Shown here piece after piece: positions 26,337-34,358 of a stretch of DNA of 64,000 nt (its first letter is position 1; each line of letters begins with the position of its first letter). Both the position numbers and the translations under genes were made by a program. Source of the stretch: Cobetia marina (GTDB lineage Bacteria; Pseudomonadota; Gammaproteobacteria; Pseudomonadales; Halomonadaceae); NCBI RefSeq assembly GCF_001720485.1, contig NZ_CP017114.1:2046001-2110000 (forward strand), in the 5' to 3' direction. The notes beneath the pieces are model-generated. The model saw nothing but the letters and a program-made list of their open reading frames with translations, made no database searches and was not told where the DNA came from.

Positions 26337-27362
26337 TCAGCGCGAGCCTGATGAGGCCCGGTCTACCCTCGAAACGCTCTCGCGCACGACCAGCGTGGGG
26401 GCCAGCTGGGTCTGACCCGGGAAGGGGGAACCCTCCAGGCGGGCGATGAGCTGTTCCACTGCCGTGGTGCCGAGTTCATAGATCGGCTGGCGGATGGTGG
26501 TGAGTGCCGGGTTGAGGTAGGCGCTGATCTCGATGTCGTCGTAGCCGATGATCGACAGCTCGCGTGGGACCTCGAGACCGAGATCCTGCGCGGCGCGCAG
26601 ACAGCCCAGCGCCAGCAGGTCATTGAAGGCGAAGATGGCGTCCGGTCGATCCCCGGGGTCCGCCAGCAGCAGGTGAGCGGCGCGATGGCCATCTTCCAGC
26701 ATCAGGTCGGTGGCGACCTGCCAGTCCTCCGGTACGCCCAGGCCGGCGGCCTTGAGCGCCCCGAGTGCTCCGCACAGGCGCTCCCGCGAGCGGGCGTGAT
26801 CGCGTGGGCCGGTCAACAGCGCGATGCGCTCGAGTCCGCGGGATATCAGATGCTCGATGGCAAGCCTGCCCCCCAGGCGCGAGTCATCGTTGACCACCGT
26901 CATGTCCCAGCCCGGCTGGGGTTCGGCGTCCATCATCACCGTCGGCAGCGGCAGGGCGCTGAGAGCCTGCAGAAAGCCCTCGCCGTTCTCGGCGGTCATC
27001 ACCACCAGCCCATCGATGCGGCGATCGCGCAGTGTCTCGAGATAGCTGAGCTGCTTGGCATCGATGTCATCGCTGTTGCACAGGATCAGGCTGTAGCCTG
27101 CCTGATAGCAGCGGTCCTCGACTCCACGGATCACCTCGGCGAAGAACGGGTTGTGCGCGCTGGTGACTATCATCCCCAGCGTGCGGCTGCGATTGGATTT
27201 CAGCGCGCGTGCCACGCTGTCCGGCCGATAGCCGAGTGCCGCGATGGCCTCGCGCACCCGCGCTTCGGTGTCCCTGGCGACGGGCCGAGTGGCATTCACC
27301 ACATGTGAGACGGTGGTGACGGAAACGCCTGCCCGTGCCGCCACATCCTTGAGTCGAATCAC
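26337..27362 (-). CDS. rbsR: LacI-family ribose operon repressor
   Basis: A 341-aa LacI/GalR repressor. The N-terminal helix-turn-helix (RLKDVAARAGVSVTTVSHVVN) and the hinge helix (YRPDSVARALKS) are canonical, followed by a ribose-binding-protein-like sensor with the FNDLLALG and GYDDIEISAYLNPALTTIRQP blocks. The GTG at 27362 is chosen because the HTH starts there as in the family, with GGGGA upstream; the open frame before it reads Thr-rich tandem-repeat sequence. It directly follows rbsB on the same strand, as in many rbsDACBKR operons; rbsK is missing at this locus. It should bind the CGCAAACGTTTGCG palindrome before rbsD. Confidence 0.9.
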   Translation of the reverse strand: MIRLKDVAARAGVSVTTVSHVVNATRPVARDTEARVREAIAALGYRPDSVARALKSNRSRTLGMIVTSAHNPFFAEVIRGVEDRCYQAGYSLILCNSDDIDAKQLSYLETLRDRRIDGLVVMTAENGEGFLQALSALPLPTVMMDAEPQPGWDMTVVNDDSRLGGRLAIEHLISRGLERIALLTGPRDHARSRERLCGALGALKAAGLGVPEDWQVATDLMLEDGHRAAHLLLADPGDRPDAIFAFNDLLALGCLRAAQDLGLEVPRELSIIGYDDIEISAYLNPALTTIRQPIYELGTTAVEQLIARLEGSPFPGQTQLAPTLVVRESVSRVDRASSGSR

Positions 27363-27410
27363 GCTGCCTGTCCCCTGTCCCTGGTGGAATGATGCATCTG
27401 TTCTGACGCC

Positions 27411-27470
27411 TGTCGTCACGTCTGTCGTGGTGAGTGTCGTCACGTCTGTCGATGTGAGTGTCGTGGCGTG
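27411..27470. repeat. 24-bp tandem repeat between rbsB and rbsR
   Basis: Two 24-bp units (27411-27434 and 27435-27458, differing at two positions) and part of a third, based on TGTCGTCACGTCTGTCG. They lie between rbsR's start and rbsB's terminator and inflate the open frame upstream of rbsR into Thr/Asp/Val-rich pseudo-coding sequence. Confidence 0.8.
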
Positions 27471-27497
27471 TCGGTGGCGCCGGTGGAGAGCGGTGAC

Positions 27498-27522
27498 GAA
27501 AACGCCGGCACGAGGCCGGCGT
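27498..27522 (-). terminator. Rho-independent terminator after rbsB
   Basis: An 8-bp stem (27502-27509 with 27515-27522) followed on the minus strand by GTTTTC, 28 bp past the rbsB stop. It may attenuate transcription from the rbs operon into rbsR. Confidence 0.75.
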
Positions 27523-27550
27523 CTTGGTGTCACGTCTCGCGGGCTCGCGC

Positions 27551-28444
27551 TTACTCGGTGATCAGCTTGAGCGGCACGTCGGTGGTCTTGTCGACATCCT
27601 CGCCCTTGAGCAGCTTGTCGGCGACTTCCACGCCGAGACTGCCGATCAGTGACGGTTGCTGCGCGATGGTCGCGTCCATCTTGCCGGCCTGAACCGCCTT
27701 GATGCCTTCATCGGTGCCGTCGAAACCGACCAGCAGGATGTCCTTGCCGGCCGCCTGCAGCGCGCGCTGTGCGCCGAGGGCCATTTCATCGTTCTGCGCG
27801 AAGACGGCATTCACCTCAGGATGCGCCTGGAGCAGATTCTCCATCACGTTGAGGCCCTGGGTGCGATTGAAGTTGGCCGGCTGGCTGGCGATCAGGCTGA
27901 TGTCCGAGTGACCCTCGATGGCCTTGAGGAAGCCTTCCCCACGGTCACGTGTCGCGGAGGCACCGGCCACGCCCTCTAGCTGTACGACCTTGCCTTCTCC
28001 GCCGAGTTTCTCGGCGATGAAGCTGCCGGCCAGTTCGCCACCCGCGACGTTGTCGGAGGCCACGTGGGCGGCGATCCGGCCGCCGTTGGCGCTACGATCC
28101 AGCGTCACCACCGGCACGTTGCGTGCATTGGCGGTACGCACGCTGGAGACGACGGCGTCGGAGTCGGTCGGGTTGACCAGCAGCAGGTCCACGCCACGTG
28201 ACAGGGCGTCTTCCACGTTGGACAGCTCACGTGCGGCGTCATTGCTGGAATCCAGCACGATCAGCTCATGGCCGAGCTCCGCCGCCTTGTCCTTGGCACC
28301 CTGCTGCAGGCTGACGAAGAACGGGTTGTTGAGTGTGGACACGACCAGCGCGATCTTGTCCGCCATGGCGGATTGCACCGGCATCATGCTCAGACCGGCG
28401 GCGGTGATGGCGGTGGTCAGCGAGGAAACGAGCAGTTTTTTCAT
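27551..28444 (-). CDS. rbsB: Ribose ABC transporter substrate-binding protein
   Basis: A 297-aa periplasmic ribose-binding protein. It has a Sec signal peptide ([19 protein letters not shown], cleavage near SAMA). The mature start [29 protein letters not shown] and the blocks [36 protein letters not shown] and [10 protein letters not shown] match RbsB closely, including the aromatic and Arg/Asp residues that hold ribose. The ATG at 28444 has AAGGA 8 nt upstream. It delivers ribose to RbsC/RbsA encoded just upstream; a 154-bp gap separates it from rbsC. Confidence 0.95.
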   Translation of the reverse strand: MKKLLVSSLTTAITAAGLSMMPVQSAMADKIALVVSTLNNPFFVSLQQGAKDKAAELGHELIVLDSSNDAARELSNVEDALSRGVDLLLVNPTDSDAVVSSVRTANARNVPVVTLDRSANGGRIAAHVASDNVAGGELAGSFIAEKLGGEGKVVQLEGVAGASATRDRGEGFLKAIEGHSDISLIASQPANFNRTQGLNVMENLLQAHPEVNAVFAQNDEMALGAQRALQAAGKDILLVGFDGTDEGIKAVQAGKMDATIAQQPSLIGSLGVEVADKLLKGEDVDKTTDVPLKLITE

Positions 28445-28598
28445 GGCGTGGTTCCTTTCATTGTTGTCGACGCCATCGTCTGGCGTCTTCGTTGTCGGCG
28501 ACCCTGGCGATTCATGACCCCGTGGTTGGCGCACGGGATCGAGGGTCTTCGATGCTGCCGGGAATGAAATCGCAAGCGTCTTTCGCGCGCGTTCGAGA

Positions 28599-29576
28599 CT
28601 ATTTCTGGGCGCGGCTGTCGATCAGTACCGCGAGCAGGATGACGGCGCCCTTGGCGATCATCTGGAAGTAGCTTGAAACCCCCATGATGTTCAGCGCGTT
28701 GTTCAAGACCCCGATCACCAGTGCGCCGATCAAGGTGCCGAAGATGCGGCCTCGACCACCCATCAGGCTGGTGCCCCCGATGACGACGGCGGCGATGGCG
28801 TCGAGTTCGTATCCGGTGCCGGCATTCGGCTGTGCCGAACCCAGACGGGCGGCCAGGATGGCACCCGCCAGTGCCGCGAAGGCACCCGCGATGGCGTAGA
28901 CGCTGATCTTGATGCGATTGACGTTGATGCCGGACAGGCGTGCCACCTTCTCGCCACCGCCGACCGCATAGACGTGACGGCCGAAGCGGGTGTGATGCAG
29001 CACGCCCCAGCACAGCACATAGACGAAGAACATCATGTAGATGGGAATCGGGACGCCCATCCAGTAGCCGCCGCCCAGGTTCCAGAAGCTGTCGGCGGCT
29101 TCACTGACGCCGATGGAGACCGGGCGACCATCGGTGTAGACCAGCGTCGCGCCGCGCAGCACCGTCATCGCCACCAGGGTGACGATGAAGGCCTGGATGC
29201 GTCCGAAGGCGACGAACAGACCCGAGACTGCGCCCAGTGCGGCACCGGCGATGATGGTGCCGGGCACGCTCAGCCACGGTGACAGGCCGGCGGCGGTCAT
29301 CGAGGCGGCGAAGGCGCCGGTCAGTGCCAGTACCGCACCCACTGACAGGTCGATACCGGCGGTGAGAATGACGAAGGTCACGCCCATGGCGATGATGGCG
29401 TTGATGCTGGTCTGGCGCAGCACGTTGAGCAGGTTGTCGGCAGACAGGAAGTTGTCGGACAGGCCGGCGCTGACGGCGATCAACAGTGCCAGCGCGATCA
29501 GTGCCTTGTTGTCGACCAGCAGGCGCATGATGTCGAGTCGACGGTCGCCGGCGGCGGAGGAAGTGGGAGTGGACAT
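28599..29576 (-). CDS. rbsC: Ribose ABC transporter permease
   Basis: A 325-aa inner-membrane permease of the RbsC/AraH family with 8-10 hydrophobic helices. Diagnostic stretches include [35 protein letters not shown] and [30 protein letters not shown], the latter forming the coupling loop to the ATPase. Its ATG overlaps the rbsA stop codon (ATGA), indicating translational coupling. Confidence 0.95.
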   Translation of the reverse strand: MSTPTSSAAGDRRLDIMRLLVDNKALIALALLIAVSAGLSDNFLSADNLLNVLRQTSINAIIAMGVTFVILTAGIDLSVGAVLALTGAFAASMTAAGLSPWLSVPGTIIAGAALGAVSGLFVAFGRIQAFIVTLVAMTVLRGATLVYTDGRPVSIGVSEAADSFWNLGGGYWMGVPIPIYMMFFVYVLCWGVLHHTRFGRHVYAVGGGEKVARLSGINVNRIKISVYAIAGAFAALAGAILAARLGSAQPNAGTGYELDAIAAVVIGGTSLMGGRGRIFGTLIGALVIGVLNNALNIMGVSSYFQMIAKGAVILLAVLIDSRAQK

Positions 29577-31216
29577 CAGTTCGGCATCTCGTGGCGGGAA
29601 TCAGAAGACGTGTGTGGAGGGGTCGCTCGGGTGGCGCCAGTGCTGGCACTCAGCGGGCTCTCGAGACCGGAGGCGGCTGTCATGATCGCTTCCTGGGTGG
29701 CGTTCTCGCGGCTGAATTCACCGGAAATCCGGCCATCGGCCACCACGAGAATGCGATCCGCCAGACCCAGCAGCTCGGGCATCTCGGAGGAGATCAGCAG
29801 GATGCACTTGCCCTGACGCTTGAGCTCGTTGATCAGCAGGTAGATCTCGCGCTTGGCGCCGACATCGACGCCGCGGGTCGGCTCATCGAGAATCACCAGC
29901 TCCGGTGCCGGCATTAGTGCCTTGGCCAGCGACACCTTCTGCTGATTGCCACCGGACAGCGTATCGACCGCCTGGGCGGTATCGCTGATCTTGATCTGCA
30001 TGCTCTTGACGAACTGCTCGACCGCGGCGGCTTCCTCGCCGTGACGAATGCGCCCCAGCGCACCACAGAAGTTCGGCAGGGCACTGAGAGACATGTTGCT
30101 GGCCACCGAGTGCGCCAGAATAAGTCCTGACTGCTTGCGATCTTCCGGCACATAGACCAGGCCTGCCGCCAGTGCCGCGGCCGGCGAGGGGAACTGCCCG
30201 GACTGTCCGTTGAAGGTCACGCTTCCCGCCGCGATGCGGGTATCACCGCACAGCGCGCGCGCAAGCTCGGTGCGTCCTGCGCCCATCAGGCCGCCGAAGC
30301 CGAGCACCTCACCGCGCCGCGCCGAGAAGCTGATGCCATTGACGCCCGGCGCGTGAAGCTCCTTCACCTCCAGCATCACCTCGCCATCGGGGCTGGCGGG
30401 CGTATAGGGATAGCGCTCGGCCAGTTCACGGCCGACCATCAGGCGAATCAAGCCATCCTCGTCCAGTTCCGCCGTCGGCCCCTGATGGATCATCTGACCA
30501 TCACGCAGCACGGCGACTTCATCGCACATGCTGAAGATCTCGTTGAGACGATGGGTGATCAGCACCAGTGAGCGTCCCTCACCGCGCAGCTCCGCGACCA
30601 CCTCGGCCAGGATGTCCGTCTCGATGTCCGTCAGGGCATCGGTGGGCTCATCCATGATGATGATCTCGGCGTCAAGCGACAGGGCGCGCGCGATCTCCAC
30701 CATCTGCTGCTGACCGATGCTCAGTTCACTGACGGCGGTGCGTGAATCCAGTGTCTGGCGCAGGCGATCCAGCAGTTGGCGGGCATCGGCATGCAGGCGC
30801 TTCCAGTCGACGGTGCCAAGCGCAGTGCGTGGTTCACGCCCGAGGAATATGTTCTCGCCGGCGGACAGGCCCGGCACCAGATTGAGTTCCTGGTGAATGA
30901 TGGCGATGCGACTGTCCATGGCCTGGCGTGGGGTGGTGAAGATGACTTCCTCATCGCGAAGCCACAGGGTGCCGGCGTCATAGCGATACACGCCGGAGAG
31001 AATCTTCATCAGCGTCGACTTGCCTGCGCCGTTCTCGCCAGCCAGCGCATGCACGCGGCCGGCGCGCAGCGTCAGGTCGACGCCCTTGAGCACGCTGACC
31101 CCGGAAAAGCCCTTGTCGATGCCGCGCAATGCCATCAGCACGCGCGGGGCAGCGTCCTCATTGACCTTGGGCGCTTGCGGGGTCGGATGCGTGACATCTT
31201 GCGTCTGCATGCCCAT
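29576..31216 (-). CDS. rbsA: Ribose ABC transporter ATP-binding protein
   Basis: A 546-aa ATPase with two tandem ABC domains, as in all RbsA/MglA/AraG proteins. Domain 1 has Walker A GENGAGKST, signature LSIGQQQ and Walker B IIIMDEPT. Domain 2 has the degenerate Walker A GLMGAGRTEL, signature LSGGNQQK and Walker B LVILDEPTRGVD. The start at 31216 overlaps the rbsD stop (ATGA) and is preferred over the longer frame running into rbsD. The C-terminal 20 residues are Ser/Thr-rich and unlike E. coli. Confidence 0.94.
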   Translation of the reverse strand: MGMQTQDVTHPTPQAPKVNEDAAPRVLMALRGIDKGFSGVSVLKGVDLTLRAGRVHALAGENGAGKSTLMKILSGVYRYDAGTLWLRDEEVIFTTPRQAMDSRIAIIHQELNLVPGLSAGENIFLGREPRTALGTVDWKRLHADARQLLDRLRQTLDSRTAVSELSIGQQQMVEIARALSLDAEIIIMDEPTDALTDIETDILAEVVAELRGEGRSLVLITHRLNEIFSMCDEVAVLRDGQMIHQGPTAELDEDGLIRLMVGRELAERYPYTPASPDGEVMLEVKELHAPGVNGISFSARRGEVLGFGGLMGAGRTELARALCGDTRIAAGSVTFNGQSGQFPSPAAALAAGLVYVPEDRKQSGLILAHSVASNMSLSALPNFCGALGRIRHGEEAAAVEQFVKSMQIKISDTAQAVDTLSGGNQQKVSLAKALMPAPELVILDEPTRGVDVGAKREIYLLINELKRQGKCILLISSEMPELLGLADRILVVADGRISGEFSRENATQEAIMTAASGLESPLSASTGATRATPPHTSSDSRHEMPN

Positions 31217-31635
31217 CAAAAGGGAACTCCGCAATGCAGGATCAGATTGGCGTAGGGCGTGCACTCACCGGTGCGCACGATCACGCTGGCCCTGGGGAGT
31301 TCGGCCTTGAAGGCCTCGTGCTCGATCACATGGCGCTCAAGCGGCTTGGCGTCACGCTGCTCCAGTGAGGCCAGGCGGGTCGAGAGCGCGTCGTGAAGCT
31401 CCGGGCTCTTGAGAGCCAGCTCGCTGGCATGGGTCACGGCTTCGATGCACAGCTCTGCAAGCAGGGCGTCGAGCACCGGCAGCATGGCCGGCAGCCCGGG
31501 AATGACCGCCAGATCCACACAGGGGATATCGGCGGGAATCGGCAGGCCGGCATCGGCGATCACCAGGGTCTGGGTATGGCCGAGGCGAGCGATGTGCCCG
31601 CTGAGCGGCGCGTTGAGTAGGCCTTGTCGTTTCAC
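31216..31635 (-). CDS. rbsD: D-ribose pyranase
   Basis: A 139-aa RbsD, which interconverts the pyranose and furanose forms of ribose so that ribokinase can use it. Visible are the catalytic His20 in LGHTQTLVIADAGLPIP and the C-terminal RTGECTPYANLILHCGV block that lines the active site in the decamer. It starts with GTG, with AAGGA 7 nt upstream. First gene of rbsDACB; no ribokinase gene (rbsK) is present, so it must lie elsewhere. Confidence 0.95.
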   Translation of the reverse strand: MKRQGLLNAPLSGHIARLGHTQTLVIADAGLPIPADIPCVDLAVIPGLPAMLPVLDALLAELCIEAVTHASELALKSPELHDALSTRLASLEQRDAKPLERHVIEHEAFKAELPRASVIVRTGECTPYANLILHCGVPF

Positions 31636-31714
31636 GTCTCAGTCCTTGAATGAGGCAGGGGCGAGTCGATCCAGTCATTTACCTGACGGGTTCACCATGG
31701 GCGACAGTATGACG

Positions 31715-31728
31715 CGCAAACGTTTGCG
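31715..31728. promoter_or_regulatory. RbsR-type LacI-family operator upstream of rbsD
   Basis: A perfect palindrome, CGCAAACGTTTGCG, lies 80 bp before rbsD. It has the central CG and AAACGTTT core typical of PurR/RbsR-class operators. A weaker half-match (GCGAAACGT) lies at about 31738-31746. RbsR encoded at the end of the operon is the obvious ligand. Confidence 0.82.
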
Positions 31729-31844
31729 GCGCGGTAGGCGAAACGTCGTAGCCTCTGTAGAGCGACTACTTTTTTGTAGTGGACGGCGCAGAAGGCGAGC
31801 GAGCGGGGGCGAGAATCGGTGATGAAGAAATGACGCCACAAGAC

Positions 31845-31871
31845 TCAAGTGATTGCTGATGTGGCCGATAA
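31845..31871 (+). promoter_or_regulatory. Sigma-28 (FliA) promoter of fliDST
   Basis: TCAA (31845-31848), exactly 15 bp, then GCCGATAA (31864-31871). Consensus for FliA is TAAA-N15-GCCGATAA, so one mismatch in total. The implied 5' leader to the fliD ATG is about 95 nt. Confidence 0.88.
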
Positions 31872-31974
31872 ATGCAGCAACCGGGACACAATTGCGTGTG
31901 GTATGCGTGCTTTTTCGCCCGATGGCGCTGCGAACGGCATGCCAGAATATCGCTAATGCTCAAGGGGAAGGCTT

Positions 31975-33411
31975 ATGGCGACGATTTCATCGCTGGGGAT
32001 AGGGTCGGGGCTTGACCTCAATGGCCTGCTGAGTGACCTGGAGAGCGCCGAGCGCCAGAAGCTCACGCCGATTGCCAACAAGCAGGCCAGCTACGAGGCG
32101 GAGCTGTCGGCCTGGGGGACGATCCAGAGTCGTCTGGAGTCGCTGGACACGGCGGCAGCGTCCCTGGCTGATCCCGATATCTATGCCGGCATGACGACCA
32201 CCGCCAGTGGCAGTGGCGTCAGTGCCAGCGCCACCAATATCGCGGAGCCGGGCAGCTATTCGGTCTCGGTCTCCCAGCTGGCGCAGGCGCAGAGCCTGGC
32301 GACCGGGGGTCAGACCCATCGCGATGAGGCCATCGGGAGCGGGACGGCCACCACGCTGACGCTCTCGCTTGGAAGTCTCGGCAGTGACGATGGCTATGTG
32401 GCGGACGCCGAGCGCACCGCCGAGATCGTGATCGACTCCAGCAACAACAGTCTGGAAGGCATCCGAGATGCCATCAATGCGGCAGGGCTTGAGGTCAGCG
32501 CCTCCATCGTCAACGACGGCTCTGACTCGCCGTATCGTCTGGTGCTGACCTCCCGGGAGACCGGCAAGGACTCCGTCATCAGCCTGTCGACCAGCGGTGA
32601 AGAGCCGGCGCTGGAGGACCTGCTTGGCTTCGACCCCGCCGCGCCATCCGCGAGTCAGGTCGAGCAGGTGGTGGAGCCGCTGGATGCCAGCTTCAGTGTC
32701 AATGGCATCGCCATGCACAGCACCTCCAATGAGATCGACGATGCCGTGGATGGCCTCAGCCTCGTCTTGAGCGACGTGACCACGACACCGAGCACGGTGA
32801 CGGTGGCCGAGAACCCGGAAAAGGCGAGTTCGGCATTGCAGGCCTTCGTCACCGCTTACAACGAATTGCAGAAGACCATCGACAACTACACCGCCTTCAA
32901 TGCCGATGAAGGCACGGCGGGCGAGTTGCTGGGCGATTCGACGCTGCGAACCATCGAGAGCCGGCTCACCTCGGCGCTGAATTTCACCAGTGAGGGGGAC
33001 TTCTATGCGCTGTCCTCGCTGGGAGTCACTCGCACGGACGATGGCAAGCTTGAGTTCGACAGCGCCATGATCGATGAGGCGGATGCCACGCAGCTGGCCG
33101 CCATGTCCGGCTTCTTCATCTCGGACAGCGAAGCGGGAAGCGTGGGCTTCGCAAGTCAGATGGCTGGCCTGCTGGATCAGGTGGTCGGCGATGACGGTAC
33201 CCTCGAGAACACGACCGAAAGCATCGAAAGCTCGCTGGAAAGTCTCGAGAGTCAGTACGAGCAGACCGAGACCACCATTGACGCCACCATCGAGCGCTAC
33301 CGGGAACAGTTCACGGCACTGGACATTCTGGTCGCCAATCTGACCTCGACCAGCGATTACCTGACGGGACAGCTGGAAACTCTGGAAAACAGCTGGAACC
33401 TGACCGACTAG
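31975..33411 (+). CDS. fliD: Flagellar filament cap protein FliD (HAP2)
   Basis: A 478-aa filament cap. The N terminus (ISSLGIGSGLDLNGLLSDLESAERQKLTPI) is the conserved FliD_N assembly segment, and the C terminus (about 330-478) is the FliD_C domain with coiled-coil residues and TSTSDYLTGQLETLENSWN. It caps the growing filament and helps flagellin fold. It is exported by the flagellar secretion system with help from FliT, encoded two genes downstream. AGGGGAAGG precedes the ATG. Expected class 3 (late) expression, matching the FliA promoter upstream. Confidence 0.95.
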   Translation: MATISSLGIGSGLDLNGLLSDLESAERQKLTPIANKQASYEAELSAWGTIQSRLESLDTAAASLADPDIYAGMTTTASGSGVSASATNIAEPGSYSVSVSQLAQAQSLATGGQTHRDEAIGSGTATTLTLSLGSLGSDDGYVADAERTAEIVIDSSNNSLEGIRDAINAAGLEVSASIVNDGSDSPYRLVLTSRETGKDSVISLSTSGEEPALEDLLGFDPAAPSASQVEQVVEPLDASFSVNGIAMHSTSNEIDDAVDGLSLVLSDVTTTPSTVTVAENPEKASSALQAFVTAYNELQKTIDNYTAFNADEGTAGELLGDSTLRTIESRLTSALNFTSEGDFYALSSLGVTRTDDGKLEFDSAMIDEADATQLAAMSGFFISDSEAGSVGFASQMAGLLDQVVGDDGTLENTTESIESSLESLESQYEQTETTIDATIERYREQFTALDILVANLTSTSDYLTGQLETLENSWNLTD

Positions 33412-33501
33412 CCGGCCAGGTGATCACACGCCGCCATCCTACATCTGACATCAGGCTGTTGAAGGCCTTGAATACGCTATGAACAAAGGAAGACAAACGT
33501 C

Positions 33502-33903
33502 ATGAGTCGCTATCGTGGGGCCAATGCCTACGCCCGTGTCGGCGTGGAATCCGGAGTCCTGTCTGCCAGTCCCCACCAGCTGATCGTGATGCTGTTCGAG
33601 GGAGCTGATCGCACCTTGGCCGCGGCCCGTCTGCAGATGGAGGCAGGCGATATCGTGGCCAAGGGACAATCTCTGACCAAGGCCATCAACATCATCACCG
33701 ATGGGTTGCGTGCCTGTCTGGATCACGAGCAGGGAGCCGACGTCGCCGCCAACCTGGATCGTATGTATGACTACATTGCCCGCTTGCTGCTCCAGGCCAA
33801 TCTGTCCAACAGTGTGGAGAAGCTGGATGAAGCGCGCCGCCTGCTCAGCGAGCTGGGCGAGGCCTGGCGTCAGATCGCGGCTCACGACAAGGGACAGTCA
33901 TGA
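33502..33903 (+). CDS. fliS: Flagellin chaperone FliS
   Basis: A 133-aa export chaperone for flagellin. The opening ANAYARVGVESGVLSASPHQLIVMLFEGADRTLAAA is the FliS signature, and the four-helix layout with a downstream GLRACLDHEQGADVAANLDRMYDYIARLLLQAN segment fits. It binds the C terminus of flagellin to stop premature assembly. AAAGGAAG precedes the ATG; its TGA overlaps the next ATG. Confidence 0.95.
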   Translation: MSRYRGANAYARVGVESGVLSASPHQLIVMLFEGADRTLAAARLQMEAGDIVAKGQSLTKAINIITDGLRACLDHEQGADVAANLDRMYDYIARLLLQANLSNSVEKLDEARRLLSELGEAWRQIAAHDKGQS

Positions 33904-34250
33904 TCATGGAAATCGATGCGCCATCAGTGGATGAAGCGTCCGCTCTATGCGATGCGCTCTTCACTCAGATGTCCAACATGCTGGTGGCAGCGCGCGCAGG
34001 AGACTGGCCGGGTGTCATACAGGGTCAGACGCGCTATATCGAGCAGATGCAATCGCTGCGCATGCCGGATTCCGGCAGCGCGGAGGCTCGTGAGTATCTT
34101 GAGCGTCAGCTGAAGGGGCTGACGAGCATGGAGGCGGAGCTGACGACGCTGCTCAATGCGCGCAAGGCGCAGTTGCAGGAAGTGCTTGGCGATGTGGGGA
34201 CTCGGCGCAAGCTGGCGCGCAGTTACGGACATCGCCAGCATCTCAGTTGA
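33900..34250 (+). CDS. fliT: FliT-like flagellar chaperone
   Basis: A 116-aa helical protein in the fliT position (fliD-fliS-fliT). Similarity to FliT is in pattern only: a short four-helix protein with QMSNMLVAARAGDWPGVIQGQTRYIEQMQSLR, resembling the N-terminal FliT helices (DW at the end of helix 1). In enterics FliT chaperones FliD and also binds FlhC to dampen FlhDC. The start overlaps the fliS stop (ATGA), so the two are translationally coupled. Confidence 0.75.
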   Translation: MIMEIDAPSVDEASALCDALFTQMSNMLVAARAGDWPGVIQGQTRYIEQMQSLRMPDSGSAEAREYLERQLKGLTSMEAELTTLLNARKAQLQEVLGDVGTRRKLARSYGHRQHLS

Positions 34251-34358
34251 GTCGGTTCGGGCCGGATGAGGCCATTGGCAATGCCGAGCGTCATCATGGC
34301 CAGCCTGTCCAGCTCTGAGCGCCGCGCATGACACCACTACACCAGGGGAGGCGCTGAG

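Larger units (their letters stand above)
31636..31974. other. Divergent intergenic region (339 bp) between rbsD and fliD
   Basis: It contains the RbsR operator (31715-31728), a small hairpin with a T6 loop (ACTAC-T6-GTAGT, 31765-31780) and the FliA promoter of fliD (31845-31871). It marks the border between the metabolic half and the motility half of the window. Confidence 0.7.
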
